Shown: one piece after another, positions 41,399-52,436 of the stretch
How positions within the stretch are numbered: position 1 is the stretch's first letter
Layout: every line of letters begins with the position of its first letter
The notes under the pieces: model-generated
Database searches by the model: none
The model's input: the letters and a program-made list of their open reading frames with translations, nothing else
Told to the model about the DNA's origin: nothing
Program-made: the position numbers and the translations under genes
From: Diplonema papillatum
Lineage: Eukaryota; Euglenozoa; Diplonemea; Diplonemida; Diplonemidae
Length of the DNA: 64,000 nucleotides
NCBI GenBank assembly: GCA_030068145.1
Contig: JAPJBO010000553.1
Location: forward strand, 62,001-126,000
Direction of reading: 5' to 3'

Positions 41399-43087
41399 GT
41401 AATAGAAGCATCTTTCCCAGTGATAAAGAGGCGGGCCTGAGGCCCGCTGGCCCTATGGACCTGCGGACTGTGAGCGTTTTTCACTGAGGTATCTCCAGGC
41501 AGCTTGTTTCCGGTCGCCCCACTTCGAGCAGCCGCTCAGCCTCGCCATCTGCCTGTCTCCGCTTGCGCCAAGCACCCTCAACTGTAGAACGATCCGGCTG
41601 CATTTTCTCGACAAGCGCCGTTGGCAATCAACAATTACCACCCTTCGACACCCTCCTCCCCTTTACGTGCGTCATGTGTTTTGTTGCCTCAGCCAAGCCA
41701 ACTATTATGGCTGGAAGACAAGACGGTGGTGTCATCAACTCGTGAAGACTGGGCGGGCCCTGCTTGCGCGCGAATCGTTTGTTTCATAGACCAAGCAACC
41801 AAACGGAGCCACCAGTATACCAGCTGCCTGCATTAACGGCGAAACACCCCTTACCTGAGAACGAAAACGTGTCTTCGAGTATGCTTTCTTCGTGGAAGGG
41901 AATCTGGAACTCGTTACATCCGTCGGAGAGTGCTTTCACTATCTCCACTTCAGTGATTTAGTATCCAGTTCTGCTTCGGAAATGCGCTTTGGCAAAGGCG
42001 TCGTGAAGAAAAGCCTTTTGCACGCACCCATCCTCTGGCATGTGCCACAGAGCGCAGTGCTGAGCAAGCAACGACTCGTTGTGCAATAAAGCTTCTGACG
42101 GACACAGGACCCATCGTCAACGACGAGGAGAGAAAGCAGAGTTTATGGCGTAACCTTCACATCAGAAAAAACAAAAGGCTGGAGACGAAAAAGCGGTTGT
42201 TAGGACGATTTCCTTCCACAACATAGTCTCATACGGCAGTGAAGATGGTTGGTCAGAATAGGCAAGAGGAATAAACAGGAAAGACAGCGACTACTTCGGT
42301 TGCTCGTCGGTAGCAACAAACCCGAGGTCGGAACCTAGGAGACTCTTTTCACTGTCTTCAAGATGATGTTTAATGTTGCAGCGTAGCCACCGGAGTGCAC
42401 GTGATGGAATCGCCTATTTAAGGGACTCCATCAGCACGACCAAGATAGGACGACACAGGCAAGTGTGCTGCAGATCATGCTAGCTGTTTGTAATTCCCCA
42501 TAATACGTGCCGCCCCAGCTTTACTCTCTCTCTCTCTCTCTTTCTTTTCTGTTTCCTTGTTCTTCCTGAGAAGTTCCAGACAAGCGGTTGGATATGAAGC
42601 AGCCAGTGGCTAGAACACTTTGGCGAAATGGAACTCGAACCAGCGAGTTGAAGTGTCCCTTTTCCGGCCTGGGGTGTGGCCCATCAGTACTTCCGTTTGC
42701 TCTTTGATGCCTCGCCGCGTTTCCCTTTTTTGTTTTTATTCTGTCTTCGACGTTTGCCTCTTTCTGTGTTCTGTTCGTGCCTTTTTATCTCAACCGAAGT
42801 CTTTTACGTTCCCTCAGTCCGAATTACGTTTTCCCGGATGGTGAGTAGGTCAGGCTTTTTAATGAGTTGTTGAAACTTAGTCATTGTGTGGACCTTGTGG
42901 GTGTGGACGTGTGTAGACTCAGTATGCCAGATACACGATAATTCCTCTCAATTCCGGCAGCAGTACTGGAGTGTCTCATCCAGAAATGCTATTTCGCAAT
43001 CAAGATGGACGTGAAGAGTTCGAATTCCGGAGCATAGGACTGTTTCCTGCAGTATCTTTTTCCAAGACTAGAGGTATGCCAGCTCTG
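41399..43087. other. Unassigned intergenic sequence
   Basis: No supported gene is present. A (CT)n tract lies at 42523-42541. Short frames near 42620-42870 are pyrimidine-rich and match no family. Confidence 0.5.
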
Positions 43088-43819
43088 TCGAGCCAACCCC
43101 ACTTTTTAGGGGCCGAAAACAATACACTTTTTTACTGGAGAAAAGTGGGGTTGGCTCGAATAGAGGCTATCCACATTGCATGTTCATAGGACCTCCAGTC
43201 TCGAAAAAACACTACCAAAAAGTGCCCCCGGGCCTCGTCCCCGACCCGTGTGCGGAGCTAGGTTTTTCCTCCCCTGCCGATATGCGTACGGGTGGCAGAG
43301 TGGTTGGACGAAGGCCTTCGGGCATGGTGCCCCGGGTTCGAACCCCGCCCGTGACATTTTTCCGGTCGGGGATTGCTTTCGAGGTTTGTTGCGTTCCGGG
43401 GTCTCATGTGCCCGAATTTTTGCGGAGTCTCTTAGTATTTCGCGGTATTTGGGCCACCCCGTCGCCCCGGGAGAGGGCCGGCGGGGGGGGCGCCCCACCC
43501 GCCAAACTTAACCCGTGCTCGGTGGGTCCGGGGGGGGTGTCCCCCTCCGGGCACGAGCACCGACCTTGGCTTCACCCGGACTTTACCACCCTGGCCGAAC
43601 TTCGCTTCGTGCCCGAACTTTTTTTTAGTACCACGCGCAGCCTGTGCGAGCGCTTAGCACTAGTACTTAGCAACGCCCGAACTAGCATCACTCGAACTTA
43701 GCTTCACCAGAACTTAGCATTGCCCGAACTTAGCTTCGCCCGAACTTTACTGTTCCCCGAACTTTAACTGCTGCCTCCAGTCTCGCCACGCGCCGGCCTT
43801 AGCCGAGCGCACGTACTTT
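43088..43819 (+). mobile_element. tRNA-like dispersed repeat, second copy with inverted head
   Basis: From about 43250 this copy matches 36690-37262, including the tRNA-like segment (43286-43356, B-box GGTTCGAACCC) and the CCCGAACTTAGC tail. Its head (43110-43203), however, is in the opposite orientation relative to the copy at 36580, with a short direct piece (TCGAGCCAACCCCACTTTT) left at 43088-43107. A 40-bp unrelated stretch (43204-43248) separates the inverted head from the body. Confidence 0.7.
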
Positions 43820-43990
43820 GGGTCAGAATTTTTGTCAGCGGCCGAACTTTACTGTTTCCCGAACTTTAACTGCTGCCTCTAGTCTCGCTGGGCGCCGGTC
43901 TTTACCGGCGCAAATGTACTTTTGGATTTGTGTTCAATTTACTTGCACGAAGGCCAGGCCATTTCCAGGCTTCCAGGGGGTGAGCGCAAT

Positions 43991-44714
43991 ATGGTCAAAG
44001 TGACTGTCGTCGCTGTGAGCTGTGCGCTCATGGCTGTTTGCGTCGGAAGTAGTTGTAGCAGTCGCCCCTGCGGTGCGTATCAGAGGTGTGAAGATGCGAG
44101 CACTTCGTCCTTCACGTGTTTTTGTGACGGGGACCGCACGAAGTCGCGTGACGGTGGACCGCTGAACGATCGGTTGTGCCTCAATCCCACCTTCGACGAG
44201 TGGATTGGAATTCCAGCATTCTGTTTTGTTGGCCTTTACGTTGCGTACATTGTGCTCCATCGCTTCGAATACGTCAGGAAGCGGCTGGCAAAGGATGCCA
44301 ATAAATACGGTATGCAAAACTGTCACTCAGCTTTGCTATCATTCCAAAATGAGGAATGCAGCCAGATGTTCGGCAAGTTCTGGCAACGCCGAACCGGCTG
44401 GTGGAAGGGGAAACTGGCTACACTTCGCTGCGTCGTCATCACTATCAACCTTTGAGCTCACAACCCACACAGGTAGTACTGTTGAGAGCGAAGTTCCTCC
44501 AATTCACCCGCGTTCAGAGACGCCAATTGCAGGCGACCTGAGCCTAGTGATGAGCGCTTCTGTGGAGAATAAAAGAAGATCCATGGGTGCATCGTCTGCT
44601 GACAGCCAGCGTGCACCTGGCGAGAGCTTCGATGCAGTGCACTCACTCAATATGACTGACGATGCGACTGTGGCGGATCACAATGATGAGACTCTCGTTT
44701 CGTCAGAGGGATAG
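43991..44714 (+). CDS. Small EGF-like single-pass membrane protein
   Basis: Exons are 43991-44309 and 44362-44714 (672 nt, 223 residues), joined across a 52-bp intron (GTATGC...AATGCAG) that restores the frame. The product has a signal peptide (1-19), an EGF-like cysteine module (C-x4-C-x5-C-x9-C-x-C...C, about 21-61), and one membrane helix, GIPAFCFVGLYVAYIVL. Basic residues follow the helix (RKRLAKDANK), placing the C-terminus in the cytoplasm. The cytoplasmic tail of about 120 residues is Ser/Thr-rich and acidic. The layout suits a small type I surface protein or receptor-like protein; ligand and role are unknown. Without the intron the first frame stops at 44455. The start ATG lies 171 bp after the end of the tRNA-like repeat. 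Confidence 0.6.
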
Positions 44715-45261
44715 TTATCATTGTCCTGCAACAAGCACCACGCAACCTGCTGGTCCACGATCCGCGTCATCCTCGAAAGTGATTGTCTCACTTTCCATTG
44801 CAGCTCCGGGGCTCGCGAACACGGTTTTCGCCAGTCTGCCGGGCTTGGCGGCAATGCGTGAGAGCTGTCCAACCTGTTTCGTCTTACCTCTCCACAGTCT
44901 GGCATGCCTAAATCAAGCAACAAAGCCCACTCACCGACTAAGATGAAGTAAGCAGATCTGTCTGTCACCTTTTGCCTTGCTTTGACCTTGTCTTCTTTCC
45001 GTCCTGACATACACGTCTACTACCCTTTCAATTAGTTGGACCCGCTAAGCTCGTGCGTGTGTCACCCGATCTCAACTACCTGTAGTTTGCGTCACGGAAT
45101 CCGTATTGCGAGTTCTCGGGCCACCGGCCGATCATCATTCGATACAGCGCAGACGCCGGCAGCCCTGCTCTAAAACTCTGTTGACACTAGGATGCCAACT
45201 GCCTTAAACAAGACGAAGTGCAGGAAGAGCGGCGTGGGTGGGGGGAGGGGAGGAAGCAAAC
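44715..45261. other. Intergenic region before Rpb9
   Basis: This gap contains no supported gene or repeat. It presumably holds the 3' end of the EGF-like gene and the promoter of the Rpb9 gene. Confidence 0.5.
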
Positions 45262-45651
45262 ATGTCAATCAGGTTCTGCAAAATGTGCAACAACATGTTG
45301 TATCCGAAAGACAATCGAAGGGAGATGGAGCTGCACTACCGGTGCCGGCGGTGCCAGCGTTCGGAGCTCGTCGAAGACAAGGAAAAGTACTGCGTCTACA
45401 AAAACGTGATCAAACGAGAAGTCAACATGAAGATCCTTGAGTCCGTGCTGAACTTGAAGTCTTACACCGAGGATCCTTCCCTCCCGAAAACAACCCAGCG
45501 GACATGCCCGAGTTGTGGTGCGCGAGATGCAGTTTTTTTCATGAACCCGATTCAGATGAAGGACGACGACATTCAGCTGTACTTCACTTGCATCCCGTGC
45601 AAGTTCAGTTGGGTTGACGACGTGAGGGACAAGATAGAGAAGAAAGAATAG
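45262..45651 (+). CDS. RPB9: DNA-directed RNA polymerase II subunit RPB9
   Basis: The 129-residue protein has the length and layout of Rpb9, a small peripheral subunit of RNA polymerase II involved in start-site choice and fidelity. The N-terminal zinc ribbon uses Cys6, Cys9, Cys28 and Cys31 (CKMC, CRRC). The C-terminal TFIIS-like ribbon uses Cys82, Cys85, Cys110 and Cys113 (CPSC, CIPC). Between them is the usual linker with NVIKREV. The C-terminal ribbon has an extended acidic loop before LYFTC. Paralogues in polymerases I and III (A12, C11) end in an RSADE-type hairpin not seen here, which favours Rpb9. The ATG at 45262 gives the family's normal N-terminus (MSIRFC); the frame is open further upstream. 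No intron is evident. Confidence 0.93.
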   Translation: MSIRFCKMCNNMLYPKDNRREMELHYRCRRCQRSELVEDKEKYCVYKNVIKREVNMKILESVLNLKSYTEDPSLPKTTQRTCPSCGARDAVFFMNPIQMKDDDIQLYFTCIPCKFSWVDDVRDKIEKKE

Positions 45652-46936
45652 ATGCGATCAACTAGTGCCGAGCGCGTTCCGTTCACAATTCTGTGCCGCT
45701 CTGAGTAGCGCTGCGCCGGCGTCCGAGCAACCCTGAAAGACCGGACACCGCGTTGTTGGTGGTGAAGAAAGTTGCCGCTGAGGTGCTATCTAAAACAACG
45801 CGTTGGCTGTCCGGCAAATGCCACAAGCGACTTCCCGAGTATTCGAAAAGGCAACCAACTGTTCCTCTCGGCTCAACTGCCGCTGATCGAGGGTGACATT
45901 AATGATGAATGTCTTGGCTCTGAGAACGATGAAGACTGTAGTCAATGGGTATTGCAGAAGGTATTGCATGGGGTATTGCATGAGAGTTCGCCCATGCCTA
46001 TCAGCAGTGAAGTGTCGTTCGAAAATCTAACGCTAGCTCTGATACCGGTGCGCTGAGCATCCGCCATCAAACACAAGACGTTTACTGTCCTTCAGAGCAC
46101 AGACCAGGCGACACGCAGTGATACCGTTTGCTGGGCTGACAATGCTTTTCATGGTCAGTGCTGAGGTACCGATGCTTGCATTGAGTCTTAGAATCGTTGT
46201 TGGTCATTGGAAGAGGTAGCTGCTGTAGCTGCTGCTTACCATCAAATACCGGGTGCCCAAACATCGTTCAGACCTGGTAGCGTTGTTGGCGAAGTATGTT
46301 GCTGCCGCTGAGTCAAATACAATACATTTGAGTCAGTTTCAAGGGCATGCCGGTACCCTTATGCCTCGGTCTTTATGAGTTGGCATCGTGGTTGCTACCG
46401 CTGAGGCGCTTTATAAAACACAGTACGTTTGCTGCTCGACACCCCAAGAGCACAACTCTGTCGGCAGTGCTGATGGTACCAACCAACGCTTTTCGTTGTT
46501 GATGGTGAAGTATGACACGTTTGCTGTCGGACAAAAGCCGCTTTCTGCACACAACTCAGACGGACTGCCTTTGAGGCTTTTGAGCGGAGCAGGCATTCAT
46601 GCCATCAGATGCGTTTCTTTGTGCTTTCGTTGAGTCTTGCTGATTAAGTTGGAGTAGGCAAGCCAAAGAGTGCCACACTCGCGCTTCCTTCGTGCCTTTA
46701 TCGAGAACTGCGAACGTCATCTCACGCCGTCTCGAAGTTACTCGAAAGTGTTCTACAGTTTCCTTCGTCTTTTGCTGTGGGTTACGTGTCTTGCCAACGG
46801 GGACGCACGGTGTTTGGCGACTCGACCCGGAGCCCCGACCGTGGACACACATGATGGCACGAGCAGTCAGCATGACCTTGTCTAGTACAACTCAATTCCG
46901 CAGTCATAGCTGAGGGGGGCAACTCAAACGCCTGCG
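45652..46936. repeat. Intergenic region with degenerate short-period repeats
   Basis: Several loosely similar motifs recur between 45755 and 46560: GTTGTTGGTGAAG, GTTGCTGCCGCTGAGG, TATAAAACACAGTACGTTTG and GCTGTCGGACAAA-type strings, at roughly 100-bp intervals (for example 45760, 46285, 46390, 46490). They look like an old, decayed tandem array. No gene is supported. The sequence from 46600 to 46936 shows nothing. Confidence 0.45.
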
Positions 46937-48139
46937 GCATAGTTGGCAAGCAAAGACGACTTTTTTGCTTAAATTTGCTTAGGAGACTTGCTTCAGATTA
47001 CGAGCAAGTTTAAGCAAATTTAAGCAAAGAAAGCAAATTTAAGCAAATTTAAGCAAAGTAGGCATCATGCAAAAGGGGTTTTGACAACTGAGGAAGCATG
47101 CAACGAAGGCAGGAAAAGGCGAACCTGCGGAAACGGAGCCGGGACTGTGTTGCACGATAGCCGTGCAGGGCGAGAAGAATGGTGCGGTTGAAGAAAAGCC
47201 TCGCAATGCTCAATCATCCGTGTTCCCGGAACAGAAGGAGAAGGACGATCGAAACCCCCAACGTGGCACCAGAAAAGCTGAAGAACGACTCGATGTGATC
47301 AAGGTTCTGACTCTCAGACCTTGGGTCTATGAGCAGGGGGCGTTAGACATGAACAAAGGCACTCGTTCCTTTACTGTCCGGCGGGTCATGTTCAAGGAAC
47401 AGGGGGCAGTAGATGCATGTAGGCCCGGTGGAAGCAAAGAGTCAGGCAAGATAGAAGAACCACAGAATGAGCGCAGGGAAGCTGGGCCGTGCTGTTGAAG
47501 AAAGAGTTCAACACCGACACGGGCAACCCAAGGACAGGCAAACAGACCTTCAGGCAGGGAACAGCCTACGGCGGTAGTAACGAACCTCATCCGAGTGTCG
47601 GATGAAACCCCTTGCTACAACGATTGTAACACAAATGCACAATACCGGACGCTAGCGTCTGTCAAGAGCATGCGTGACACAGCCTGTCTTGAAGGTGAGA
47701 TGGGACCACAAAGAGACCAAGGGAAATTAAAATACCGACTTTATAGCGTTGGAAAGAGCAGAGCAGACTGCGGCGAACCGGCAAACGGTTCGAAAAACGA
47801 CGCATTGGCGTTTGTTCGTGGTTTGCGCGACAATATGACTCTACTGAAGGGACTCAAGGTACAAAGGGGATGGGATTGCGGTCCACTATTGCGGCCACGC
47901 GCTGAACATTGGACGAAAGGGGTACTCCCTGCAGAATGTCCCATTCGCTATGAAGAACAGTGCCCGCATGCAACGCCGGATTCACCACTCCTGCCGAACT
48001 TTGCTTCAATTTTGCTTGAGAAAATTTAAGCAAATCTAAGCAAAATTAAGCGAATCTGAAGCAAATCTGAAGCAAATCGACTTTGCTTATTTCGGGGGTC
48101 ACCAACTTTGCTTAAATTTGCTTTGCTTGCCAACTATGC
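46937..48139. mobile_element. 1.2-kb non-autonomous element with AAGCAAATTTAAGC-rich inverted ends
   Basis: GCATAGTTGGCAAGCAAAG at 46937-46955 is exactly reversed and complemented at 48121-48139, and both sides are flanked by TGCG (46933-46936, 48140-48143). Inside each end are many copies of AAGCAAATTTAAGC-like units (46965-47060, 48000-48120). The middle has frames up to 144 codons with no known similarity. A DNA-transposon-derived passenger element is the likeliest reading; the 4-bp duplication is short and could be chance. Confidence 0.68.
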
Positions 48140-48274
48140 TGCGGGCGGAGTTTTTTTCGCGGGATGTCCAGTCCAGAGATCGATTCAGTACTCCATTTTA
48201 GTGCACCACATATCATACTTTGAAAGACGGAAACACAGCTGGTGGGAAGCATAGAAGAACCAGGGAGGGGTGGC

Positions 48275-49330
48275 ATGAACAGTGACATCCTTAATGATAG
48301 TTTAGCCAAGCGCGAGCTGTACAGCACGCCGGTGCTCAGCGGGCTTCTGCAGCAGTTGCAAGCGGATAATACTGAGCAGCGCCAGGATGTCGTTGAGTGG
48401 CTCGGATATTGCCTGCGGTCAGGGTCATCAAGGGACAGAGACCGTGTCGAGAAGGACATAGTGCGTTGCTGGAAGCGAGAGGTGTTGAACGCGGAAGCGG
48501 CGAGACTACCGGCCGTGCTGTTTGTGGGTGGCGACCTCATCCAAATGACGTCGTTGCGGGCCCCCGCCGTGGCCGCCGGGCTCGCAAAGCTGTTCATCCC
48601 GTTGTTGGAAACCCTCCTGCACAGAGCGTCTTCTTCCGAAGCTTCTGCGCTGCATCGCTGCATCTGGGACTTAGCCGAATTGTTGAGCACCAACGCGTTG
48701 CTGCCGAAAGCGTGGAGTTCCAGCCTCACTGCGCTTCGGAACAAAATTGGCAATGACTTGGTTATCGGGAAGCTGAGCGACGGCTACAAGTGGATTGTTG
48801 AAGGACTTCAATGTTTAGACGATCTCTGGAGTGACGCCGTCAGTCTTCACAGCAAGGCTGATGCCGCGAAGCAAAAGCTCACTGTGATGCACGACAAATT
48901 GAAGCATCGTCACATAGCAGGCACCGAAGAAGAGCTGAAGATGATGGACCAACTCGCTGAAATGTACTTGTCGAACACGAGTGCCTTTGATGCAAAGCTC
49001 ACCGGGATCCAGGACTTCTTAAAAACGACCATCGTGGACCATGTCCAGCAACGTATTCCCGAGCTAGAAAAGCGCGCAGCCGAGCTGGAAACACTGAAAG
49101 CGCAGGCTCAGGCAGCAGCAGATGCGGTCCCGAAAGGAAAACGGACTCTGGACGATGATGCAGCTGGCGAACAGCCCAGTGCAAAGCAGCAGAAGAAGGC
49201 AGAACCCGAATCTGCGGCTGAAGCACCTGACGAAGTGCGGGCAAAGAGTGAAGCTGATAGCGGAGGCATGTTCTCCGACTCGGACGACGAGTCGGATGAC
49301 GGTGTCAAGTTCCATTTGACAAAAGGCTGA
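48275..49330 (+). CDS. CID-like protein of the RPRD1/Rtt103 type
   Basis: The 351-residue protein resembles proteins that bind the phosphorylated C-terminal domain of RNA polymerase II through a CID. Residues about 15-160 read as a helical repeat: LSGLLQQLQ, a VVEWLGYCL helix, VEKDIVRCWKREVL, LPAVLFVGGDLIQ (matching the FLYLANDVIQ core of CIDs) and LHRCIWDLAELL (matching the RVLSIWEER helix). About 190-290 is a predicted coiled coil (KHRHIAGTEEELKMMDQLAE and LEKRAAELETLKAQAQAA), as in RPRD1 proteins. The tail has a basic stretch (KQQKKAE) and ends SDSDDESDDGVKFHL. The key CID residues are not strongly conserved, so the assignment rests on overall pattern. The ATG at 48275 is the first in frame; the preceding inverted-repeat element ends 135 bp upstream. 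No intron is evident. Confidence 0.6.
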   Translation: MNSDILNDSLAKRELYSTPVLSGLLQQLQADNTEQRQDVVEWLGYCLRSGSSRDRDRVEKDIVRCWKREVLNAEAARLPAVLFVGGDLIQMTSLRAPAVAAGLAKLFIPLLETLLHRASSSEASALHRCIWDLAELLSTNALLPKAWSSSLTALRNKIGNDLVIGKLSDGYKWIVEGLQCLDDLWSDAVSLHSKADAAKQKLTVMHDKLKHRHIAGTEEELKMMDQLAEMYLSNTSAFDAKLTGIQDFLKTTIVDHVQQRIPELEKRAAELETLKAQAQAAADAVPKGKRTLDDDAAGEQPSAKQQKKAEPESAAEAPDEVRAKSEADSGGMFSDSDDESDDGVKFHLTKG

Positions 49331-50057
49331 CAGTGTTTTTCACATAAATGAGAGATGCTCTCATAGAGTTGCTTCAAGGCACGGCTTCCTCGCAGGAAAC
49401 CTCAACACAATGCGCCCTGCGCATGTCTGGCAGGCGCTTGAAGTAAGTTCTCCGTGGAGTGCACTGGAACCAGCAGCGTGCCCGACGAGAGGCGCGCCTT
49501 GACTCTTGAACGGAGTAATGAGAGAGTCGTTGATTCTACATCGAAAGACGTCATCGTCTCAACAACGACGGACGAACATTGACACGGCGAAACCAAAACG
49601 CTGTGCGCCTTTTATGATCTGTAGCTAGCAAAGGAGCAAGCACCTGCCCTCGCGGCTCCGTTCGTGAGTCATCGACTCTAATCAGAACAGTTGCTCCCTG
49701 CCGGATTCAGTTTTCTCTCCCTTTAGCGTTTTGAGTTGCTGCACGCGGCTGGTACACGAGAGTGCCGTCAAGATAGCCAGAACGGTCACATGCCAAAATG
49801 AGCCCCCGTGACAGTGAGATATCCTGTTTCAAATACAGAGCAATTACACCTTGCCTACAATCGGAATAAGAAATGCGGCAAGAGGTTCCAGTTTTCCTTT
49901 TCGATGCGAGAACGTGTCCGCTGGCGCTGGGGAATCACAACGACCCCTCCAACGGGTTACAGAGAAGCTAAACTCAGAATTTAGGTTCTACACACCCAAC
50001 AACACAATAGCGGGAGTGGGTGGTGTCGCTGAGGTGGCGTAGCTGCGGAGGCAGCGC
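49331..50057. other. Intergenic region
   Basis: I see no gene or repeat in this 0.7-kb gap. Confidence 0.5.
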
Positions 50058-50675
50058 ATGCCTGAGAGCTCGAGGTACACGAACTTCTCAGACTTTATTG
50101 TCGCGGATGCTGTCCAACAAGAAGGCCTACGCGAGGCGCAAAGGACGCCGGAGCTGCTTCTCGTAAGAGGAAACAACCGACGCTGCGCCGAAAGCTTGCG
50201 CTGCCGCGTGGATGCCTGGTCGGCTGCAAACCGAGTCGATGGAGTTGCCATGCTACGCGAGCTGACGGTTTTGCTGGCCAGTGCCAAGGATAATGCTGCC
50301 AAAAAACGATGCGGACCCCCACTTCGCGTGCCAGCCGCTGTCAATTGGTGCGAGTTGCGATTACCATGGGCTCTTTGGGCAAAGCGGAGTTACACACACC
50401 ACGGCAAGAATACGATAGACCCGATGAACATACTGCGGTTATGGTACTCGTTCATGTCCGTTCTTGGGGATGAAATCTTATCCCGTGATTCGCTGGTAAC
50501 GCAAGATGCTTCGCGTCTCGCCATGTGGAAGCTGGCCACGGATACCGACAATTTCAGAATGGAAGAAGCAATCGCGTTTCTGCGTGTTTTCAGACAGCGT
50601 GAGTTCTGTGCTGACCTGATCGGCCAAGTTCTCACATATGTGCTACCTTTGCACGAAAGGAGCCATTGTCGCTAG
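50058..50675 (+). CDS. Hypothetical protein
   Basis: I do not recognise this 205-residue product. It starts with an ATG at 50058 (MPESSRYTNFSDFIV) and has mixed, globular-looking composition with helix-forming stretches (VDGVAMLRELTVLLASAK; MNILRLWYSFMSVLGDEIL; MEEAIAFLRVFRQREFCADLIG). No signal peptide, membrane helix or metal motif is visible. Codon use resembles nearby genes but the support is moderate. It may be an alpha-helical protein or part of a longer spliced gene. Confidence 0.5.
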   Translation: MPESSRYTNFSDFIVADAVQQEGLREAQRTPELLLVRGNNRRCAESLRCRVDAWSAANRVDGVAMLRELTVLLASAKDNAAKKRCGPPLRVPAAVNWCELRLPWALWAKRSYTHHGKNTIDPMNILRLWYSFMSVLGDEILSRDSLVTQDASRLAMWKLATDTDNFRMEEAIAFLRVFRQREFCADLIGQVLTYVLPLHERSHCR

Positions 50676-51548
50676 TGCGAACACCGGCGTGGCTTTATGC
50701 TCTGTGCCTGTTCTGAATTCAGATACTCTTCTATGCCTCAGCATTTGAAGCAGTACTGCGCTTTTGTTTTGTTGCCAAAGGCGTGCTGATATCGCACGCG
50801 CTCGCCCATTGAACAGCTGCATAGTGCTTGTGATTACTTAATCCATCGAGAAACGACGAAAACGGCCCTATTGGTTTCGATTGTAGCAGCCTTTCAGTTG
50901 AAAAAACCGTAAACGTCACCAATGATATCGACCTCCTCTGCCAGCCGCAGGAGCGTAGTATATCCTACATCTTGTCTCACTGCGCAAGGCTAGACTACAG
51001 TGAACCTTAACAGGGTCTTTTTCAATCCACGAGCGTAGGCAACATGATCCCTCGCATCGTTTAACCTCTTTGTTCATCTGCGCAAGCCGCGAATGTTTCA
51101 TTCTTGCGCTGTTTCTGCAGTCGCAACGATGTGGGGCTCGAGTCTGGTCGACAGTTTCTTGTGTTTGCCCTTCGTTTGCTTTCGTGCACGATGCGGAAAA
51201 GGACAACAGGACGGCAGGAAGGTAGGGTTTCTGTACCGTGACTACGATATTTCCGTTGTTGGGTTATTGACGGTCTGTTGTCACTGTACTGCTGCCGGGA
51301 CCGGCGGATAGGTTTAGAATGCAGAGAATCTGTGACGGTGGTCTCACACGGCATTAGTCACTAGGTGGCTACCTCTTCGTTCGACCGTGGCGTGCTTTTG
51401 GTGCTTGCACTCATCGTTTTCATGTCGCTTTGCGTCCTTTCTCTACACGAATCGGTGAATGGCAGTATCTGGTTACTTCTGCCTGATATCCAACGCGCCA
51501 CACTCAGTATTAGTCAGCCATCAACAGGATATCCCGCCTTCAGAGAAA
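50676..51548. other. Intergenic region
   Basis: Nothing recognisable is seen. An open frame continues upstream of the next gene to 51459 but has no ATG. Confidence 0.5.
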
Positions 51549-52436
51549 ATGTGTCTGGTGAAAATCGGATGGATCGGGACAGGGATCATGGGGTCCCACA
51601 TGGCAGCACACATTTTGAGGTCCGGAAAGTATGACATGAAGGTATACACTCGGACGCGTCGGAAGGCGGCGGACCTCGAAAAGATGGGAGCTAAGTGGGC
51701 GGCTTGCGCACAAGAAGCCGGGGAGGGGCGAGACATTGTAGTGTCAATGGTCGGCGGCCCGCGCGATGTGGAAGAGGTCTTGCTCGGTGAGAAAACAGGA
51801 GCCCTTCACACAATGAACAAAAATGGCCTGCTGATAGATATGTCCACCAGCACACCATCTTTGGCAGAGGAAATCAATTGTCGGGCCCAAACCTTCGGCG
51901 TCCACAGCGTGGATGCGCCTGTTTCCGGTGGAGACATTGGGGCGAAGAATGCGAGCCTAACTATTTTCTGCGGTGGCAAAGCATCCGCGGTAAACGCAGC
52001 GAAGCCCCTGTTCGACATTGTTGGAAAGTCTGTCGTCCACGCAGGACCGTCTGGCAGCGGGCAGCACATGAAAGCCGTGAATCAGATTCTTGTGTGCACA
52101 AATATTCTGGGGGTCTGCGAATCCCTTCTATATGCTAAGCGTGCAGGTCTTGACCTCAGCGACACGATTAACGCTATTGGCAAGGGTGCTGCAGGGGGCT
52201 TTCAAATAAACAATTTGGGACCACGTGTTGCACGGCGGGATTTTGAACCTGGCTTTGCCATTCTCCACTTTGTCAAGGATCTCGGCATAGCTATCTCAGA
52301 AGCGAAACGCATGAATCTCACCCTTCCCGGACTAACTCTTGCTGAAAACCTCTTCAAATCCCTGCAGGACGATGGCTATGGCCAGAAAGGAACTCAGGGC
52401 CTCATGATTGCACTGGAGAAACTGAACAGAACATGA
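51549..52436 (+). CDS. 3-hydroxyisobutyrate dehydrogenase-family oxidoreductase
   Basis: The 295-residue protein has the length and motifs of beta-hydroxyacid dehydrogenases, which oxidise 3-hydroxy acids such as 3-hydroxyisobutyrate or tartronate semialdehyde with NAD(P). The Rossmann nucleotide loop is GWIGTGIMG (7-15). The substrate-binding motif is DAPVSGG (122-128), and the catalytic lysine lies in GSGQHMKAVNQI (Lys175), the GxGxxxKxxN signature. Conserved DMSTSTP (97-103) and the C-terminal KDLGIAISEAK helix, part of the substrate pocket, are also present. After YTRTRRKA the nucleotide loop has Arg residues (35, 37, 38), which suggests NADP preference, as in glyoxylate/succinic semialdehyde reductases of the family. 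I chose the ATG at 51549 because it places the GxGxxG loop at the normal distance; no targeting peptide precedes it. No intron is evident. Confidence 0.92.
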   Translation: MCLVKIGWIGTGIMGSHMAAHILRSGKYDMKVYTRTRRKAADLEKMGAKWAACAQEAGEGRDIVVSMVGGPRDVEEVLLGEKTGALHTMNKNGLLIDMSTSTPSLAEEINCRAQTFGVHSVDAPVSGGDIGAKNASLTIFCGGKASAVNAAKPLFDIVGKSVVHAGPSGSGQHMKAVNQILVCTNILGVCESLLYAKRAGLDLSDTINAIGKGAAGGFQINNLGPRVARRDFEPGFAILHFVKDLGIAISEAKRMNLTLPGLTLAENLFKSLQDDGYGQKGTQGLMIALEKLNRT

